Shown here: one piece after another, positions 1 to 8,664 of the stretch
Numbering within the stretch: the first letter of the stretch is position 1
Layout: every line of letters begins with the position of its first letter
IMG/VR virus record: IMGVR_UViG_3300025011_000018
Span: 62,001-126,000 of that record
Source: a virus
Direction: 5' to 3' (one strand)
Length of the DNA stretch: 64,000 bases
Notes under the pieces: model-generated
What the model was told of the DNA's origin: nothing
The model's database searches: none
What the model saw: only the letters and a program-made list of their open reading frames with translations
Translations under genes and position numbers: made by a program

Positions 1-37
1 CTTGATCCTCAACCCATTTTATTATATATCATTATAA

Positions 38-70
38 TTTACGTCACTAAAACGTGATTGGTGACGTAAA
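38..70. repeat. 10-bp inverted repeat at the left edge
   Basis: Perfect arms TTTACGTCAC (38-47) and GTGACGTAAA (61-70) surround a 13-base loop. It lies just past the stop of the last leftward gene, but no T-run follows it on the minus strand, so it could be an operator or a processing hairpin rather than a terminator. Confidence 0.5.
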
Positions 71-92
71 CTTGAATCTGTTATACTAAAAA

Positions 93-302
93 TCATACTG
101 GAGTCCAAACATATCCATCGTCATCTGTTACTTCTACTAAAACTTCTCCTAGCTCATCAATATTTCCCCAGCAAGCGAATGCTCTTGTTATATGCATATC
201 TACATCTTGCTGACTACATTCTTCATTATAAACCTCTTCACCATTTAAAAATCCTTCGACTCTTGCCAATTTTATCAACCCCTTTTTACTATCTGTTTTC
301 AT
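93..302 (-). CDS. hypothetical protein, 69 aa
   Basis: No family recognised. It is a small acidic protein ending in a short VTDDDGYVW segment. The start codon overlaps the stop of the upstream 37-codon gene as ATGA (299-302), so it is probably translated by coupling and has little ribosome site of its own. It is the last gene of the leftward operon inside the window, and a TATAACAG-like motif follows it at about 79-90. Confidence 0.6.
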   Translation of the reverse strand: MKTDSKKGLIKLARVEGFLNGEEVYNEECSQQDVDMHITRAFACWGNIDELGEVLVEVTDDDGYVWTPV

Positions 303-412
303 TTTTTAAATGCTATTATTATATCTTTGTTTTCAAATTCTGATTTGTTAAAAAGTTCATTAATTATATTAATAATATCAGTTACTAATTGATTATTTAA
401 ATCATCCATCAT
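299..412 (-). CDS. small hypothetical protein, 37 aa
   Basis: Starts MMDDLNNQLV behind AAGGAG and stops in an ATGA overlap with the next gene, which supports real translation of both. The sequence is mostly Asn, Ile, Asp and Glu and predicts a helix. Function unknown. A GGTATAACAG motif lies upstream at about 437-447. ATG at 409 is an alternative start one codon in. Confidence 0.5.
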   Translation of the reverse strand: MMDDLNNQLVTDIINIINELFNKSEFENKDIIIAFKK

Positions 413-468
413 ATTACTCCTTGCAATTATATTTGAGTTCTGTTATACCATAAAACACATCATTTATA

Positions 469-801
469 TTAACACGCTAGTGCCATCCTAGATATCCCTA
501 ATGCCATTAATATATGCTCAACTACCACATTGACAGACTTAGGATTATAATTTGAAAAATCTAGTACATACTCACCAATTGCATACTGTTTTCCTGATAC
601 TTCGTTCATGTTGCTGATTTGTTTTAAATCCTTATGTGATACTTTAATCTTTATTAAATCAGATAAAAATATTGCATCTTTCTTAACATTAGCTCCCACT
701 TTAACTGGAGGCTTAAATTGTCTAAGAGTTAAATATCCATCAAATGTATTACTAGTGGCAATATCTCCATATCCAAAATAAATTATATTATCTTTAATCA
801 T
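469..801 (-). CDS. hypothetical protein, 110 aa
   Basis: Good ribosome site (GAGGAG, then seven bases to ATG). No recognised domain. The middle is rich in Lys and hydrophobics and the C-terminus is a short hydrophobic helix ending in Cys. It is a member of the minus-strand operon and has an ATAACAG motif just before its ribosome site. Confidence 0.6.
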   Translation of the reverse strand: MIKDNIIYFGYGDIATSNTFDGYLTLRQFKPPVKVGANVKKDAIFLSDLIKIKVSHKDLKQISNMNEVSGKQYAIGEYVLDFSNYNPKSVNVVVEHILMALGISRMALAC

Positions 802-840
802 TTTATATCTCCTCTCTGTTATCTTAATAAATCAAGTCTT

Positions 841-1074
841 TCATTTATTTAACTGCTTTTCTAAAAAATTTACAGTCATATTATAATAGCCAGATGGCTC
901 AGTATATTGCATACAGTCATAATCATTCTGTAATTCTGCATATTCGAGAGTATTAGCTATATTTAAATCTGTCAGTATTTTTTCTATCTTCCCATTTAAT
1001 ACCAACATTTTCCCTCCAGTGTTTTCACGTTGTTTTAAAAGTTTTAGTAACTCTTTAGGTATTTTATTCTTCAT
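841..1074 (-). CDS. hypothetical protein, 77 aa
   Basis: Begins MKNKIPKELLKLLKQR behind AGAGGTGAG, with GGTATAACAG between it and the upstream stop. The basic N-terminal helix is followed by a short alpha/beta-like body. No family recognised. Confidence 0.6.
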   Translation of the reverse strand: MKNKIPKELLKLLKQRENTGGKMLVLNGKIEKILTDLNIANTLEYAELQNDYDCMQYTEPSGYYNMTVNFLEKQLNK

Positions 1075-1117
1075 AGTCTCACCTCTTTCTGTTATACCAT
1101 AAAATAGTTCTTTTGTT

Positions 1118-1378
1118 TTATTTTGCTAATAATTTATCCACTTTTTTATCAAAAGCAGCGTTCATTTCCTCTCTTAGCTTTATTTTATATGTTGCTTTTA
1201 TCTCATCTACTATTTCTTTAAATGCATCTTGAATCATTTCTTCGACATCACTGGGATCAAACAAATATGTATCGCTTCTTTCTAAATCATCCCTAAATTG
1301 TTCTATTATTATTTCTTTAAAAGCTTGTTTTAGTTCTACCTCATCTTCCGAATTAAATATCTTAGCAATATTTTTCAT
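1118..1378 (-). CDS. hypothetical helical protein, 86 aa
   Basis: Almost entirely helical by composition, with alternating Glu/Lys and hydrophobic residues, so probably a small coiled coil. AAAGGAG ribosome site. Here the upstream punctuation motif is the AAAATATAATAAA type rather than TATAACAG. Function unknown. Confidence 0.6.
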   Translation of the reverse strand: MKNIAKIFNSEDEVELKQAFKEIIIEQFRDDLERSDTYLFDPSDVEEMIQDAFKEIVDEIKATYKIKLREEMNAAFDKKVDKLLAK

Positions 1379-1432
1379 AACATTCTCCTTTATTATATTT
1401 TAGTTATGTCATATTTCAAGCAAACAGTTCTT

Positions 1433-2116
1433 TCATATAGTTTTAAATAATAACCCATATTCGCTTAATTTTATATATTCTTTTGATATTATCTTTTCAT
1501 TTTCTTTAATGACCTTATAAAAACATTCGTTAAATATATCTCTATCTTCTAACCATGTTTTAAAATGCTTTACAGCAGTCATTCTTTCTGATTCTGGATA
1601 CTCTGCTCCTAAATCTGTTATATGAGTATCTGCTTCGAGAACATAATAAATTTCTTTCCCTAAATTATCGTGTTGTTCCGTATTCATTTTCACAATTTCA
1701 TCTAGCATACCAAAATCTGGATCACCTAATTCAATTCTCAATTCTTCTAATCCTTTTGCTTCTGTCATACTTATGCCACCTAATAAAGTTAATATTAATT
1801 CTTCCTCTTTTGTGTTATATGTCTTCCACATTGGACTTAAAACTCTTGTAAATCTATTCAATAGATTCTCGGTAGACAATTCAGCAAACATTCCAGAGTC
1901 AGATAAGAAACAATATAACTGACTTACCCAACGATAAACATCATTTGTTTCCACGTATTGGGCTTCACTTCCAACATATTTTGCTATCATATACTTTAAT
2001 ATTTCAATCCTATTCAACTCTATTTTATTAGCTTCTAAATAATCTGAAAACCAATTTTTAGAGAAAAGAATTATTTGCTTATCAAGTTCTGTTATCTCAT
2101 GTCTATTTTTATACAT
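1433..2116 (-). CDS. hypothetical protein, 227 aa
   Basis: One of the larger proteins of the left operon, acidic and predicted mainly helical, with no Cys clusters, signal peptide or membrane segment. AGGAGG ribosome site directly preceded by ATAACAG. I do not recognise the family. Confidence 0.65.
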   Translation of the reverse strand: MYKNRHEITELDKQIILFSKNWFSDYLEANKIELNRIEILKYMIAKYVGSEAQYVETNDVYRWVSQLYCFLSDSGMFAELSTENLLNRFTRVLSPMWKTYNTKEEELILTLLGGISMTEAKGLEELRIELGDPDFGMLDEIVKMNTEQHDNLGKEIYYVLEADTHITDLGAEYPESERMTAVKHFKTWLEDRDIFNECFYKVIKENEKIISKEYIKLSEYGLLFKTI

Positions 2117-2160
2117 ATCCGACCTCCTGTTATATTATTTTTTTGGTTAAAAATAACCTT

Positions 2161-2370
2161 TTATTTTGAATTACATTTAATACATTTAATAGGTAAATCT
2201 GTTTTAAATCTTAAATTAATACATTTTGTTTTATCAGGTGGGCAATAATTTATATGTGAATTAATTAAATCCTTTATATAAAATATATTCTCAGATTCTT
2301 TACAGTTTGGACAAGTTAGTTCTCCCTCAAATTCAGTATTGCAAGTCTCGCATAATATCTTATCATTCAA
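2161..2370 (-). CDS. zinc-ribbon protein, 69 aa
   Basis: N-terminal CxxC-x(10)-CxxC pattern (CETC, then CPNC) typical of a zinc ribbon, followed by three further Cys positions and a C-terminal CIKC. Probably binds one or two zinc ions, with a nucleic-acid or protein-binding role inferred. GAGGTGAT ribosome site. Small zinc ribbons are common in accessory regions of phages. Confidence 0.6.
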   Translation of the reverse strand: MNDKILCETCNTEFEGELTCPNCKESENIFYIKDLINSHINYCPPDKTKCINLRFKTDLPIKCIKCNSK

Positions 2371-2398
2371 TTAAATCACCTCTTATATGGACTTACTA

Positions 2399-2614
2399 TT
2401 ATTCAAAATTAATCAACTGGTCATATAATTGCTTAATACTATCTAATCTTTTATACAAGTTTTCTATTGGTATATTTTCAAGTTCTTTAAATTTACTTGA
2501 TACAGCAAATCCAAAATACATTGCATCTATCACTTCTTTGTAAGCAAGTATAGCATTGTTTAATCCATCAATTAAATTTGTTAAATCATTAACATCTATA
2601 TTATACTTAATCAT
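2399..2614 (-). CDS. hypothetical helical protein, 71 aa
   Basis: AGGAGG ribosome site at good spacing. Predicted all-helical, acidic, no Cys. No recognised family. Confidence 0.55.
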   Translation of the reverse strand: MIKYNIDVNDLTNLIDGLNNAILAYKEVIDAMYFGFAVSSKFKELENIPIENLYKRLDSIKQLYDQLINFE

Positions 2615-2640
2615 TCTTACCTCCTAATCAAACAAACCTT

Positions 2641-2802
2641 TTATTTACTTACATGCTCATGTGTTGTATATCCACTTCCACACTTTGGACATATATCAGA
2701 ATCGTAATTTCCATCATCGTCAAACTCATTCCCGCAATCTTCACAATGCCAAACTATTTTAGTATTTTCTAAATCAATCCCTTCGTGTAAATGGTCAACC
2801 AT
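2641..2802 (-). CDS. zinc-ribbon protein, 53 aa
   Basis: Short gene with CEDCGNEF near residue 20 and CPKCGSGY near residue 38: a CxxC...CxxC zinc ribbon of the rubredoxin-like type. The start follows GGAGGAATTGAA. It lies one gene away from the other zinc ribbon (2161-2370) but is not an obvious copy of it. Confidence 0.6.
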   Translation of the reverse strand: MVDHLHEGIDLENTKIVWHCEDCGNEFDDDGNYDSDICPKCGSGYTTHEHVSK

Positions 2803-2834
2803 TTCAATTCCTCCAATCCCATAAAATAAACTTT

Positions 2835-3050
2835 TTAATCAATTTCTTCAAAATATTCATAGATTTCTTCATTAGATACCAATACACACGTTCCGTTTTC
2901 ATCAGAATCTAAGTAATAACATTCATCGTCTTCTCTTTCTCCTGTGTATGTTTTACCTTCGATAAAATCTATTCCGTACACTTCAGGCTCAGATGCAAAA
3001 GTCTTTTTACATTTAAAATGTTTCTTGCCTTCTCTATCAAATTCAAACAT
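2835..3050 (-). CDS. hypothetical acidic protein, 71 aa
   Basis: Preceded by GGAGGGTAA. Very acidic, with many Glu/Asp/Tyr and a C-terminus rich in Glu. No domain recognised. Small acidic proteins of early phage operons often bind host enzymes, but nothing here shows a target. Confidence 0.55.
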   Translation of the reverse strand: MFEFDREGKKHFKCKKTFASEPEVYGIDFIEGKTYTGEREDDECYYLDSDENGTCVLVSNEEIYEYFEEID

Positions 3051-3079
3051 TCTAAATTACCCTCCTTTTTATATTTTGC

Positions 3080-3178
3080 TTAATGCCTATTTAAATACTT
3101 GTTCCAGAAGCATAATTCCTTCAAGTAATAACTGGCTGCTGTTATAAGTGATCCTGTTATAATTCCTAGAAGAAACAT
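3080..3178 (-). CDS. small membrane peptide, 32 aa
   Basis: MFLLGIITGSLITAASYYLK forms one hydrophobic segment followed by a short basic tail. AAAGGAAGTGAT ribosome site. Probably a single-pass membrane peptide; function unknown. Confidence 0.45.
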   Translation of the reverse strand: MFLLGIITGSLITAASYYLKELCFWNKYLNRH

Positions 3179-3283
3179 TTAAATCACTTCCTTTTCCTTT
3201 TTTAACTCAATACTTTTTTTGTTTTATATTTTACTTTTAGTGACTTAACATAATATATCATATTGCAATAAATTTTATTCTTC

Positions 3284-3520
3284 CTAATCTTCTTCAATTA
3301 ATCGAATACAATCGATGTGAAACATCCACATATTTCTTATTCCATTTTCATCTGCCCATGCATTTTCACCAATATCAAAATCAAACGCAACCAATGCAGC
3401 CTCTTCTCCCAAATCTTTAAATCCTTTAAATATACCTATATCTCCATCTTTAATATACGTATTTTGAATTGGGTACTTCTCACTACCAAATACTTTTACT
3501 TTAGCGTTAATATTTAACAT
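3284..3520 (-). CDS. hypothetical protein, 78 aa
   Basis: AAAGGAGAG ribosome site. The sequence has the look of a small beta-barrel (VKVFGSEKYP, then GDIGIFKGF, then AALVAFDFD), possibly SH3/KOW-like, but I do not recognise a named family. Confidence 0.55.
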   Translation of the reverse strand: MLNINAKVKVFGSEKYPIQNTYIKDGDIGIFKGFKDLGEEAALVAFDFDIGENAWADENGIRNMWMFHIDCIRLIEED

Positions 3521-3611
3521 TTAACACACTCTCCTTTTTTAATATATCTTATATCATTTTACCTTTTAGAGCAACTCTGAATATCTTTTTAATATAAACT
3601 AAGTTTTTTAT

Positions 3612-3767
3612 TTAAAATTCAATCCATTTTGCATTTATCCCTGTTGGTAAAATACTATCTTTACAAGTAAATATTGAAGCATTCCATATATTAGTAGTCC
3701 ATCCACATTCGTTATTCCAATATCCTTTATCTGATTTTACATAATAAGCTCCAAATTTTGCGTACAT
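3612..3767 (-). CDS. hypothetical protein, 51 aa
   Basis: Starts MYAKFGAYYVK behind GGGAGGTACGAAT. Rich in Trp and aromatic residues, with two Cys. Unrecognised. The strong ribosome site and position in the operon support it. Confidence 0.5.
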   Translation of the reverse strand: MYAKFGAYYVKSDKGYWNNECGWTTNIWNASIFTCKDSILPTGINAKWIEF

Positions 3768-3818
3768 ATTCGTACCTCCCTTTTATATTTTGTTTAAAAC
3801 TAATATTTCTTTAAATTT

Positions 3819-4109
3819 TTAATTTACTGTTTCAATGAATTTTAACATTTCAGGATTATCATTCCATGCTAATATATAATTTCTTTTAACTTCTTCTACC
3901 CATTTATCTATATCTCTCGATGCCCTTACTCCTCCATATACAATTAAATATCCTGTTAATTGACAACCATTAACTTCTATTGCGCAAGTTGGAGCATTTA
4001 AAATAGATAGATATACATTTTTATTTCTTTGATTATAACAATATTCTATTCCTCTTTTACTATATTCTTCTTTTAATTCTGTGGCTTCCTTCCATAATGG
4101 TTTTGACAT
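3819..4109 (-). CDS. hypothetical protein, 96 aa
   Basis: AAGGAGTGA ribosome site. Mixed alpha/beta composition with two Cys. A doubled ATATAAAATATAA motif precedes the ribosome site. Family not recognised. Confidence 0.55.
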   Translation of the reverse strand: MSKPLWKEATELKEEYSKRGIEYCYNQRNKNVYLSILNAPTCAIEVNGCQLTGYLIVYGGVRASRDIDKWVEEVKRNYILAWNDNPEMLKFIETVN

Positions 4110-4188
4110 TATTATTCACTCCTTATATTTTATATTTTATTCAATAGAATGGGTATTTGATCAAATATTTAACCCTTGCTGTTATCGT

Positions 4189-4458
4189 TTAAAATTGAAC
4201 CGCTTGCAACTCAACAAAAATACCTTCTCCTACTACACTTTCTTTACTATACCCTGTTTTTGGTGAAGTTCTTTTACTTTGTGTAGGACAACCGCAATAA
4301 GAAATGCACTTATTACCTTCATTATCGTTAATACTTGAATCTGATGTTATTACAAATAAAGAAGTTTGTAATTCATCATAAACAACACTACAATTTTTAG
4401 GACATTCTTTTTCTATTAGTTTCTTTAGTTTCTTGTAGAATTTAAGTAAATCTTCCAT
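4189..4458 (-). CDS. hypothetical protein, 89 aa (paralogue A)
   Basis: Clear paralogue of the gene at 4899-5177. Both begin MED, share FYKKLKKLIEKECP, VVYDELQT and LFVI, diverge in a Cys/Ser/Asn-rich middle, and end GEGIFVEL-AVQF. The conserved ends with a variable Cys-containing centre suggest a domain with a variable loop. AATAGGAG ribosome site. Function unknown. Confidence 0.65.
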   Translation of the reverse strand: MEDLLKFYKKLKKLIEKECPKNCSVVYDELQTSLFVITSDSSINDNEGNKCISYCGCPTQSKRTSPKTGYSKESVVGEGIFVELQAVQF

Positions 4459-4551
4459 ACATACTCCTATTTTAAAGCCCTACGGCTGTTATATCGTGCT
4501 GTTATACCTTTCAAATGCTTCTTCTTTGGCTTATTTTTTATTCCAAACCTT

Positions 4552-4794
4552 TTAGAATTCTTTTTCAAACATCATCATTGTGCTTGCTCTAATAATTTCT
4601 GAATTATTTTCCCCTACTAGTTCAATAAGTTCGTTTAATATTATATCACAATCAGCAAAATATTCTTTTTCCAGTTTATAATAAAATTCATCAAATTTGT
4701 TTTTTATATTTTGCGCCTTTTCAATATCTAAACCATATTGCAACATTAATAAATACATACTATAAGCCATTGAATTTAATTCTTTTTCATTCAT
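4552..4794 (-). CDS. hypothetical helical protein, 80 aa
   Basis: Lies between the two paralogues. AAGGAGGTG ribosome site with GTATAACA just before it. All-helical, acidic. Unrecognised. Confidence 0.55.
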   Translation of the reverse strand: MNEKELNSMAYSMYLLMLQYGLDIEKAQNIKNKFDEFYYKLEKEYFADCDIILNELIELVGENNSEIIRASTMMMFEKEF

Positions 4795-4898
4795 TTTTTT
4801 ACACCTCCTTGTTATACCCCTTAATACCTTTTCATGCCTTTTTAGACCTTTATATACCTTTTGTATACCTAATTATGTTTTGAAATGCTTCTTTTATT

Positions 4899-5177
4899 CT
4901 AAAATTGAACTGCTTCTAACTCAACAAATATACCTTCTCCAATTATATTACTTTTACTATGACCTGTTTTATTTGAACTTCTTTTGCCAATTGTAGTACA
5001 ACTAGAGTTAGGAGAGCATAGTTGTATACCTTTATTTTCATTATCGTCAACTTTTGAATCTGTATTAATTACAAATAACGCAGTCTGTAATTCATCATAA
5101 ACAACCCTACACTGTAGAGGACATTCTTTTTCAATTAGTTTTTTTAGCTTTTTATAAAATTTATTTGAGTCTTCCAT
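4899..5177 (-). CDS. hypothetical protein, 92 aa (paralogue B)
   Basis: Second copy of the family at 4189-4458, with the same conserved N- and C-terminal blocks and a different Cys/Ser-rich centre. GGAGGATTAAG ribosome site. The copies flank one unrelated gene, so duplication was followed by, or included, that neighbour. Confidence 0.65.
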   Translation of the reverse strand: MEDSNKFYKKLKKLIEKECPLQCRVVYDELQTALFVINTDSKVDDNENKGIQLCSPNSSCTTIGKRSSNKTGHSKSNIIGEGIFVELEAVQF

Positions 5178-5206
5178 CTTAATCCTCCGTATACTATTAA
5201 AATACT

Positions 5207-5641
5207 TTATTTATCTATTCTTTGTGTTGAATAGCTTGCTATTAAATTTTTAGCTTCTTGTGTTGTGTAAAAATGAATTGTAACTGTTAATAAACTATCC
5301 ATAAATCTTTCATCTAAACTTGATATAATTAGTGTCCTAAATGCTCCATCTAATATTTCTATTTTTTCAGATTGTATTATAATGCCATTTCCATTTTTAG
5401 ATACGCTATTTTCGCCATCTTTATTTATAGATAAATCAATTTGAAAACCTTCAACCTCTTTTATTTCTTCATTTTCGTTATATATTAATGCCAAACCTAT
5501 AGCTCTATGATATCCGTCAATAAATTGGTTTAAATTTATATATCCTTCTTTAATAAGATTGAGATAATCTCTAAAGGTTAAAACTCCTACATATTTATTA
5601 TCTTCAATTGATTTAAAATTGTTTAATACTAATTCTTTCAT
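5207..5641 (-). CDS. hypothetical protein with a DGxHR-like motif, 144 aa
   Basis: I chose ATG at 5641, ten bases from GGAGG, over an upstream TTG. The protein has IDGYHRAIGLAL, recalling the DGQHR box of DndB/ParB-like proteins, and a later DGAFRTLI segment, but it is much shorter than DndB. The relationship is tentative; it may be a stand-alone relative or an unrelated protein. Confidence 0.5.
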   Translation of the reverse strand: MKELVLNNFKSIEDNKYVGVLTFRDYLNLIKEGYINLNQFIDGYHRAIGLALIYNENEEIKEVEGFQIDLSINKDGENSVSKNGNGIIIQSEKIEILDGAFRTLIISSLDERFMDSLLTVTIHFYTTQEAKNLIASYSTQRIDK

Positions 5642-5684
5642 CGTGTTCAAGCCTCCTAATTTTTATTTAAAATTCTAATTTGGT

Positions 5685-5867
5685 TTAATCATTTAATACC
5701 CATTTTAATATGCTAATTTTAATATTGTTTTCATTTATCTTATTTTCGCATAGTCCAGCCATTTCCACATTTTGACTATCTTCAAATTCTTTTTTACGCT
5801 TTTCGTTTTTTAAATTATTAGAATTAAAGCATTTTATGGTTTGTAAAATTTCTTCTTGGCTTCTCAA
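5685..5867 (-). CDS. hypothetical protein, 60 aa
   Basis: Probable TTG start at 5867, five bases from GAGGTGG; a GTG at 5876 is too close to the ribosome site. Charged, helical, no recognised domain. Confidence 0.45.
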   Translation of the reverse strand: MRSQEEILQTIKCFNSNNLKNEKRKKEFEDSQNVEMAGLCENKINENNIKISILKWVLND

Positions 5868-5912
5868 TATATCCACCTCGCTTTTCGTCTATCAAATACG
5901 GATTTTATTAAA

Positions 5913-6173
5913 TTATCTTTTATTCTTAAACAACTCATATTCAACATATTTCTTTATTACATGTATAGAGTTTGGCTTTAAAACAGCCATATTTTCTGAA
6001 ATTATTCCCATGTCCTGTAACATCTCATAAAGCTCTGTAGAATTAAAATCTGCAACATCTTTTTCTTTCTGTTCTTCAAATGGTGTACACGCCTCTAATA
6101 TATTTTTATATGATTCTGACGTAAATTCGTTAAACTGACTTAAAAATTTTATCTTAGATGCTTCATTATACAT
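5913..6173 (-). CDS. hypothetical protein, 86 aa
   Basis: GAGGAGATATAAAA precedes the ATG. Helical with one Cys. Unrecognised; member of the left operon. Confidence 0.55.
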   Translation of the reverse strand: MYNEASKIKFLSQFNEFTSESYKNILEACTPFEEQKEKDVADFNSTELYEMLQDMGIISENMAVLKPNSIHVIKKYVEYELFKNKR

Positions 6174-6211
6174 TTTTATATCTCCTCATCAAATGCTGAT
6201 TTTAATTACTA

Positions 6212-6427
6212 TTATAATAAATCACTGGCAGTCTTTTTGATGTTTTTTGTTATTTTGATAACATTTTTACCTCTTAAATATTCAATATCAAAATTTAAAT
6301 ACTTAGTATTAAGTACGACATTTAATTCTTCGTCTGTTAAATTATCTAAGTCATATATACATGACTCTCCATGACCTAATTCTCTACCTTTTGTTACACT
6401 CTCTACTATATCTTTCAGTGTTCTCAT
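6212..6427 (-). CDS. hypothetical protein, 71 aa
   Basis: AAGAAGG ribosome site. Small mixed-composition protein without a recognised domain. Confidence 0.5.
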   Translation of the reverse strand: MRTLKDIVESVTKGRELGHGESCIYDLDNLTDEELNVVLNTKYLNFDIEYLRGKNVIKITKNIKKTASDLL

Positions 6428-6515
6428 AATAAAACCTTCTTTCTATTTGTTTTTTTAATCCCGATAATTTATTAATATTTGACCATTTTTAGCCAGAACG
6501 GTCAAACTGGTTCTG

Positions 6516-7349
6516 TTATACTATTTTAATTAAATCATATTTTCCTAAAAAGTTTCTAACTATTAAAGCTTCACAAGGCTTAAATTCATTATAATAATTA
6601 TCTTCATCATCGTATTCTTTATTTGTCTTAGGCTCTTTAGTTAACCAAACTATATCACTATCTGCTGTTGTCTTGCGCAATTCTTTTAACTCATTTAACG
6701 CTGCCTGAGATGGACTATATTTAGTGTCCCATTTTGCCTCTTCTTCATAATCAAGGGTAAAATCAAGGAACTCTTTTTCTGCTCTCTCTATTACATAATT
6801 TTTATGTGCATATTGACCCAATTCAAGACAATCTTTTAAATATTGGCTTCCATTTTCTAATATCCAGTTTTTCTTCTCTTCTTCTCTTGTTGCCTTTTCT
6901 TCTTGTTCTTTTCTTTTTCTTTCTTCAATTTCATATTCCTTTGCTTTTCTTTCTTGTTCCTTCTTTTCTATTCCATCTTGTTCTTTATTTGCATATTTAG
7001 CCAAAAATGACTTTGATAATTTAGAATTATCAGGAAATATAAGTTGATCAAATCTATGGCTTCCATAATTATTGATTTCTAATTCAAAACTAGTCCAACT
7101 ATACCAAACACTATATGTTGATATGAAAGGCTTAATACTAATGTCTGTTATTTTATATTCTAATTCTTCAGCTCTTTTCAACCATGCTTGAGTATTATCT
7201 TTTTGTAACTGTTTAATAATCTCTTCTTTTCCATTTTCAGCGAACCAGCCAGCTTGAGCATATCCCCTCTGTTCTTCTTCTGCTTTTTTATCACAAAATT
7301 TTACAACTTCTGCATGGATATGATTTACCAGTTCATTTTGATTATTCAT
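6516..7349 (-). CDS. hypothetical protein with central coiled coil, 277 aa
   Basis: The N-terminal third is alpha/beta with an aromatic stretch (VWYSWTSFELEIN), followed by a long Lys/Glu/Arg-rich segment (about residues 125-165) that must be a coiled coil, then an acidic C-terminal domain. AGAAGGAG ribosome site. One of the two longest proteins of the left operon; family unknown. Confidence 0.65.
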   Translation of the reverse strand: MNNQNELVNHIHAEVVKFCDKKAEEEQRGYAQAGWFAENGKEEIIKQLQKDNTQAWLKRAEELEYKITDISIKPFISTYSVWYSWTSFELEINNYGSHRFDQLIFPDNSKLSKSFLAKYANKEQDGIEKKEQERKAKEYEIEERKRKEQEEKATREEEKKNWILENGSQYLKDCLELGQYAHKNYVIERAEKEFLDFTLDYEEEAKWDTKYSPSQAALNELKELRKTTADSDIVWLTKEPKTNKEYDDEDNYYNEFKPCEALIVRNFLGKYDLIKIV

Positions 7350-7479
7350 AATAATTCTCCTTCTGCCTGCACATTACAGACTTTCAAAATTCATTAATTT
7401 TGTTATAGTTCCACATTCCTTGCAACTATAGAAGCTGTTGTGTTATGCCCTTTTATGGCTCATACACAAGCCATTTATT

Positions 7480-7743
7480 TTAAGCAATAGCTTTTAAAGC
7501 CCTGATGTCTTTTCTTATTCCGTCAACTAAAATCTTGAAGGAATAATATACGTTAGCCCTTGAACTACTGCAATATTGTTCTATTTGATATTTTTTGTTA
7601 TTGAATTTGAAAGAAAAGTTGTTTGTCCAATTTAGTCTTTTGCTTTTGTTATCTCCATTCCAGAAGTAAGAATTTCTAAATTGTTCATGTGTTGAAATGA
7701 TTTCTTGAACCTTTTTCGATGTGCTTAATACTTTAATACTCAT
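7480..7743 (-). CDS. hypothetical basic protein, 87 aa
   Basis: Basic, rich in Ser, Lys and aromatic residues, with an AAAAGGAG ribosome site. The composition would suit nucleic-acid binding, but no motif shows it. Confidence 0.5.
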   Translation of the reverse strand: MSIKVLSTSKKVQEIISTHEQFRNSYFWNGDNKSKRLNWTNNFSFKFNNKKYQIEQYCSSSRANVYYSFKILVDGIRKDIRALKAIA

Positions 7744-7909
7744 AATTTTTCTCCTTTTAGGCTCATTAGCCTTTTTTATTTATAACAGCTCATTAACTGT
7801 TATTTATTATTGTATGTTAGTCTGTTTCAACTGTCAATATTAGTATATTACTATCATATGCAATTGTCAACAATTTTATTCAATCATTTTATATTTTATA
7901 TTATTAATT

Positions 7910-8176
7910 TTAGTATTGCTCTATCAATTGCAATATATTAATACCTAAGATGTTAACCAGCTTTAAAGTCATTTCAAAGGCTATATACGTACGTTTTTTG
8001 TATTGCCTATACAAATATATTGTTTGTATGTCTATGCCCATTTTATCAGCTATAAATTGATTTTTAAAGCCTGATTCATCTATACATTTTGCAATATTTT
8101 TCTTTATGATTACAGGATCAATTTTGTTATACTGATTTATAAGTTCTTCTAATTCTCTTTGCTCTTGCGTTACTAT
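7910..8176 (-). CDS. HTH protein, 88 aa, apparent AUA start
   Basis: An open frame encodes a protein aligned end to end with the HTH protein at 9354-9632: TQ-ELEELINQYN, then an HTH with FIADKMGIDIQTIYLYRQY, then a C-terminal helix. It has no ATG, GTG or TTG in frame near its N-terminus. AAGGAAG is nine bases from an AUA codon at 8176; another AUA lies two codons upstream. An ATG at 8196 is out of frame and stops after five codons. Probably a DNA-binding regulator of the left operon. Confidence 0.55.
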   Translation of the reverse strand: MVTQEQRELEELINQYNKIDPVIIKKNIAKCIDESGFKNQFIADKMGIDIQTIYLYRQYKKRTYIAFEMTLKLVNILGINILQLIEQY

Positions 8177-8218
8177 GTTTATTCGCTTCCTTTCATATAA
8201 TATGTGTGTGGCTGCCTG

Positions 8219-8569
8219 TTATCCTATTTTTATAGATTCTCTTGTAACTTTTTCTATATTATAAGTATAAATAGCACTATATAATTTTTTTAATCCTTGT
8301 TTCCATGCCTCAATTTCTCTTTCTGTTGCTTTATAACCTTCTGAATTTTCCATAATATTAATATCAATTCTTCCATCTTCGTCACAGCTATTAATTTCAA
8401 TATCTTCCTCTTCTACTCCATAAAATTCTGTTATTTGTTTAATTAATTCTTCTATTGTTTCAGCTTTAAATTTAATATCTACAGTCCAACCTTGTGCAGT
8501 ATCGGGATTACATCCATTCTCATAATTATCCTCTTCGACAAATTTTAAAGCCTTACCAGATTCAAACAT
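8219..8569 (-). CDS. hypothetical protein, 116 aa
   Basis: GGAGGAAATATT precedes the ATG. Acidic; the middle (IEELIKQITEFYGVEEEDIEIN) looks like an alpha/beta repeat. Unrecognised. A TATAAAA-type motif precedes its ribosome site. Confidence 0.55.
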   Translation of the reverse strand: MFESGKALKFVEEDNYENGCNPDTAQGWTVDIKFKAETIEELIKQITEFYGVEEEDIEINSCDEDGRIDINIMENSEGYKATEREIEAWKQGLKKLYSAIYTYNIEKVTRESIKIG

Positions 8570-8664
8570 AATATTTCCTCCTTATAGTTTTATATTTTAT
8601 ATTCTAGTAACTTAAAAACATTTCTGTTATACAATTATTTTAAAATCATGGTTTCATTAAGTTA

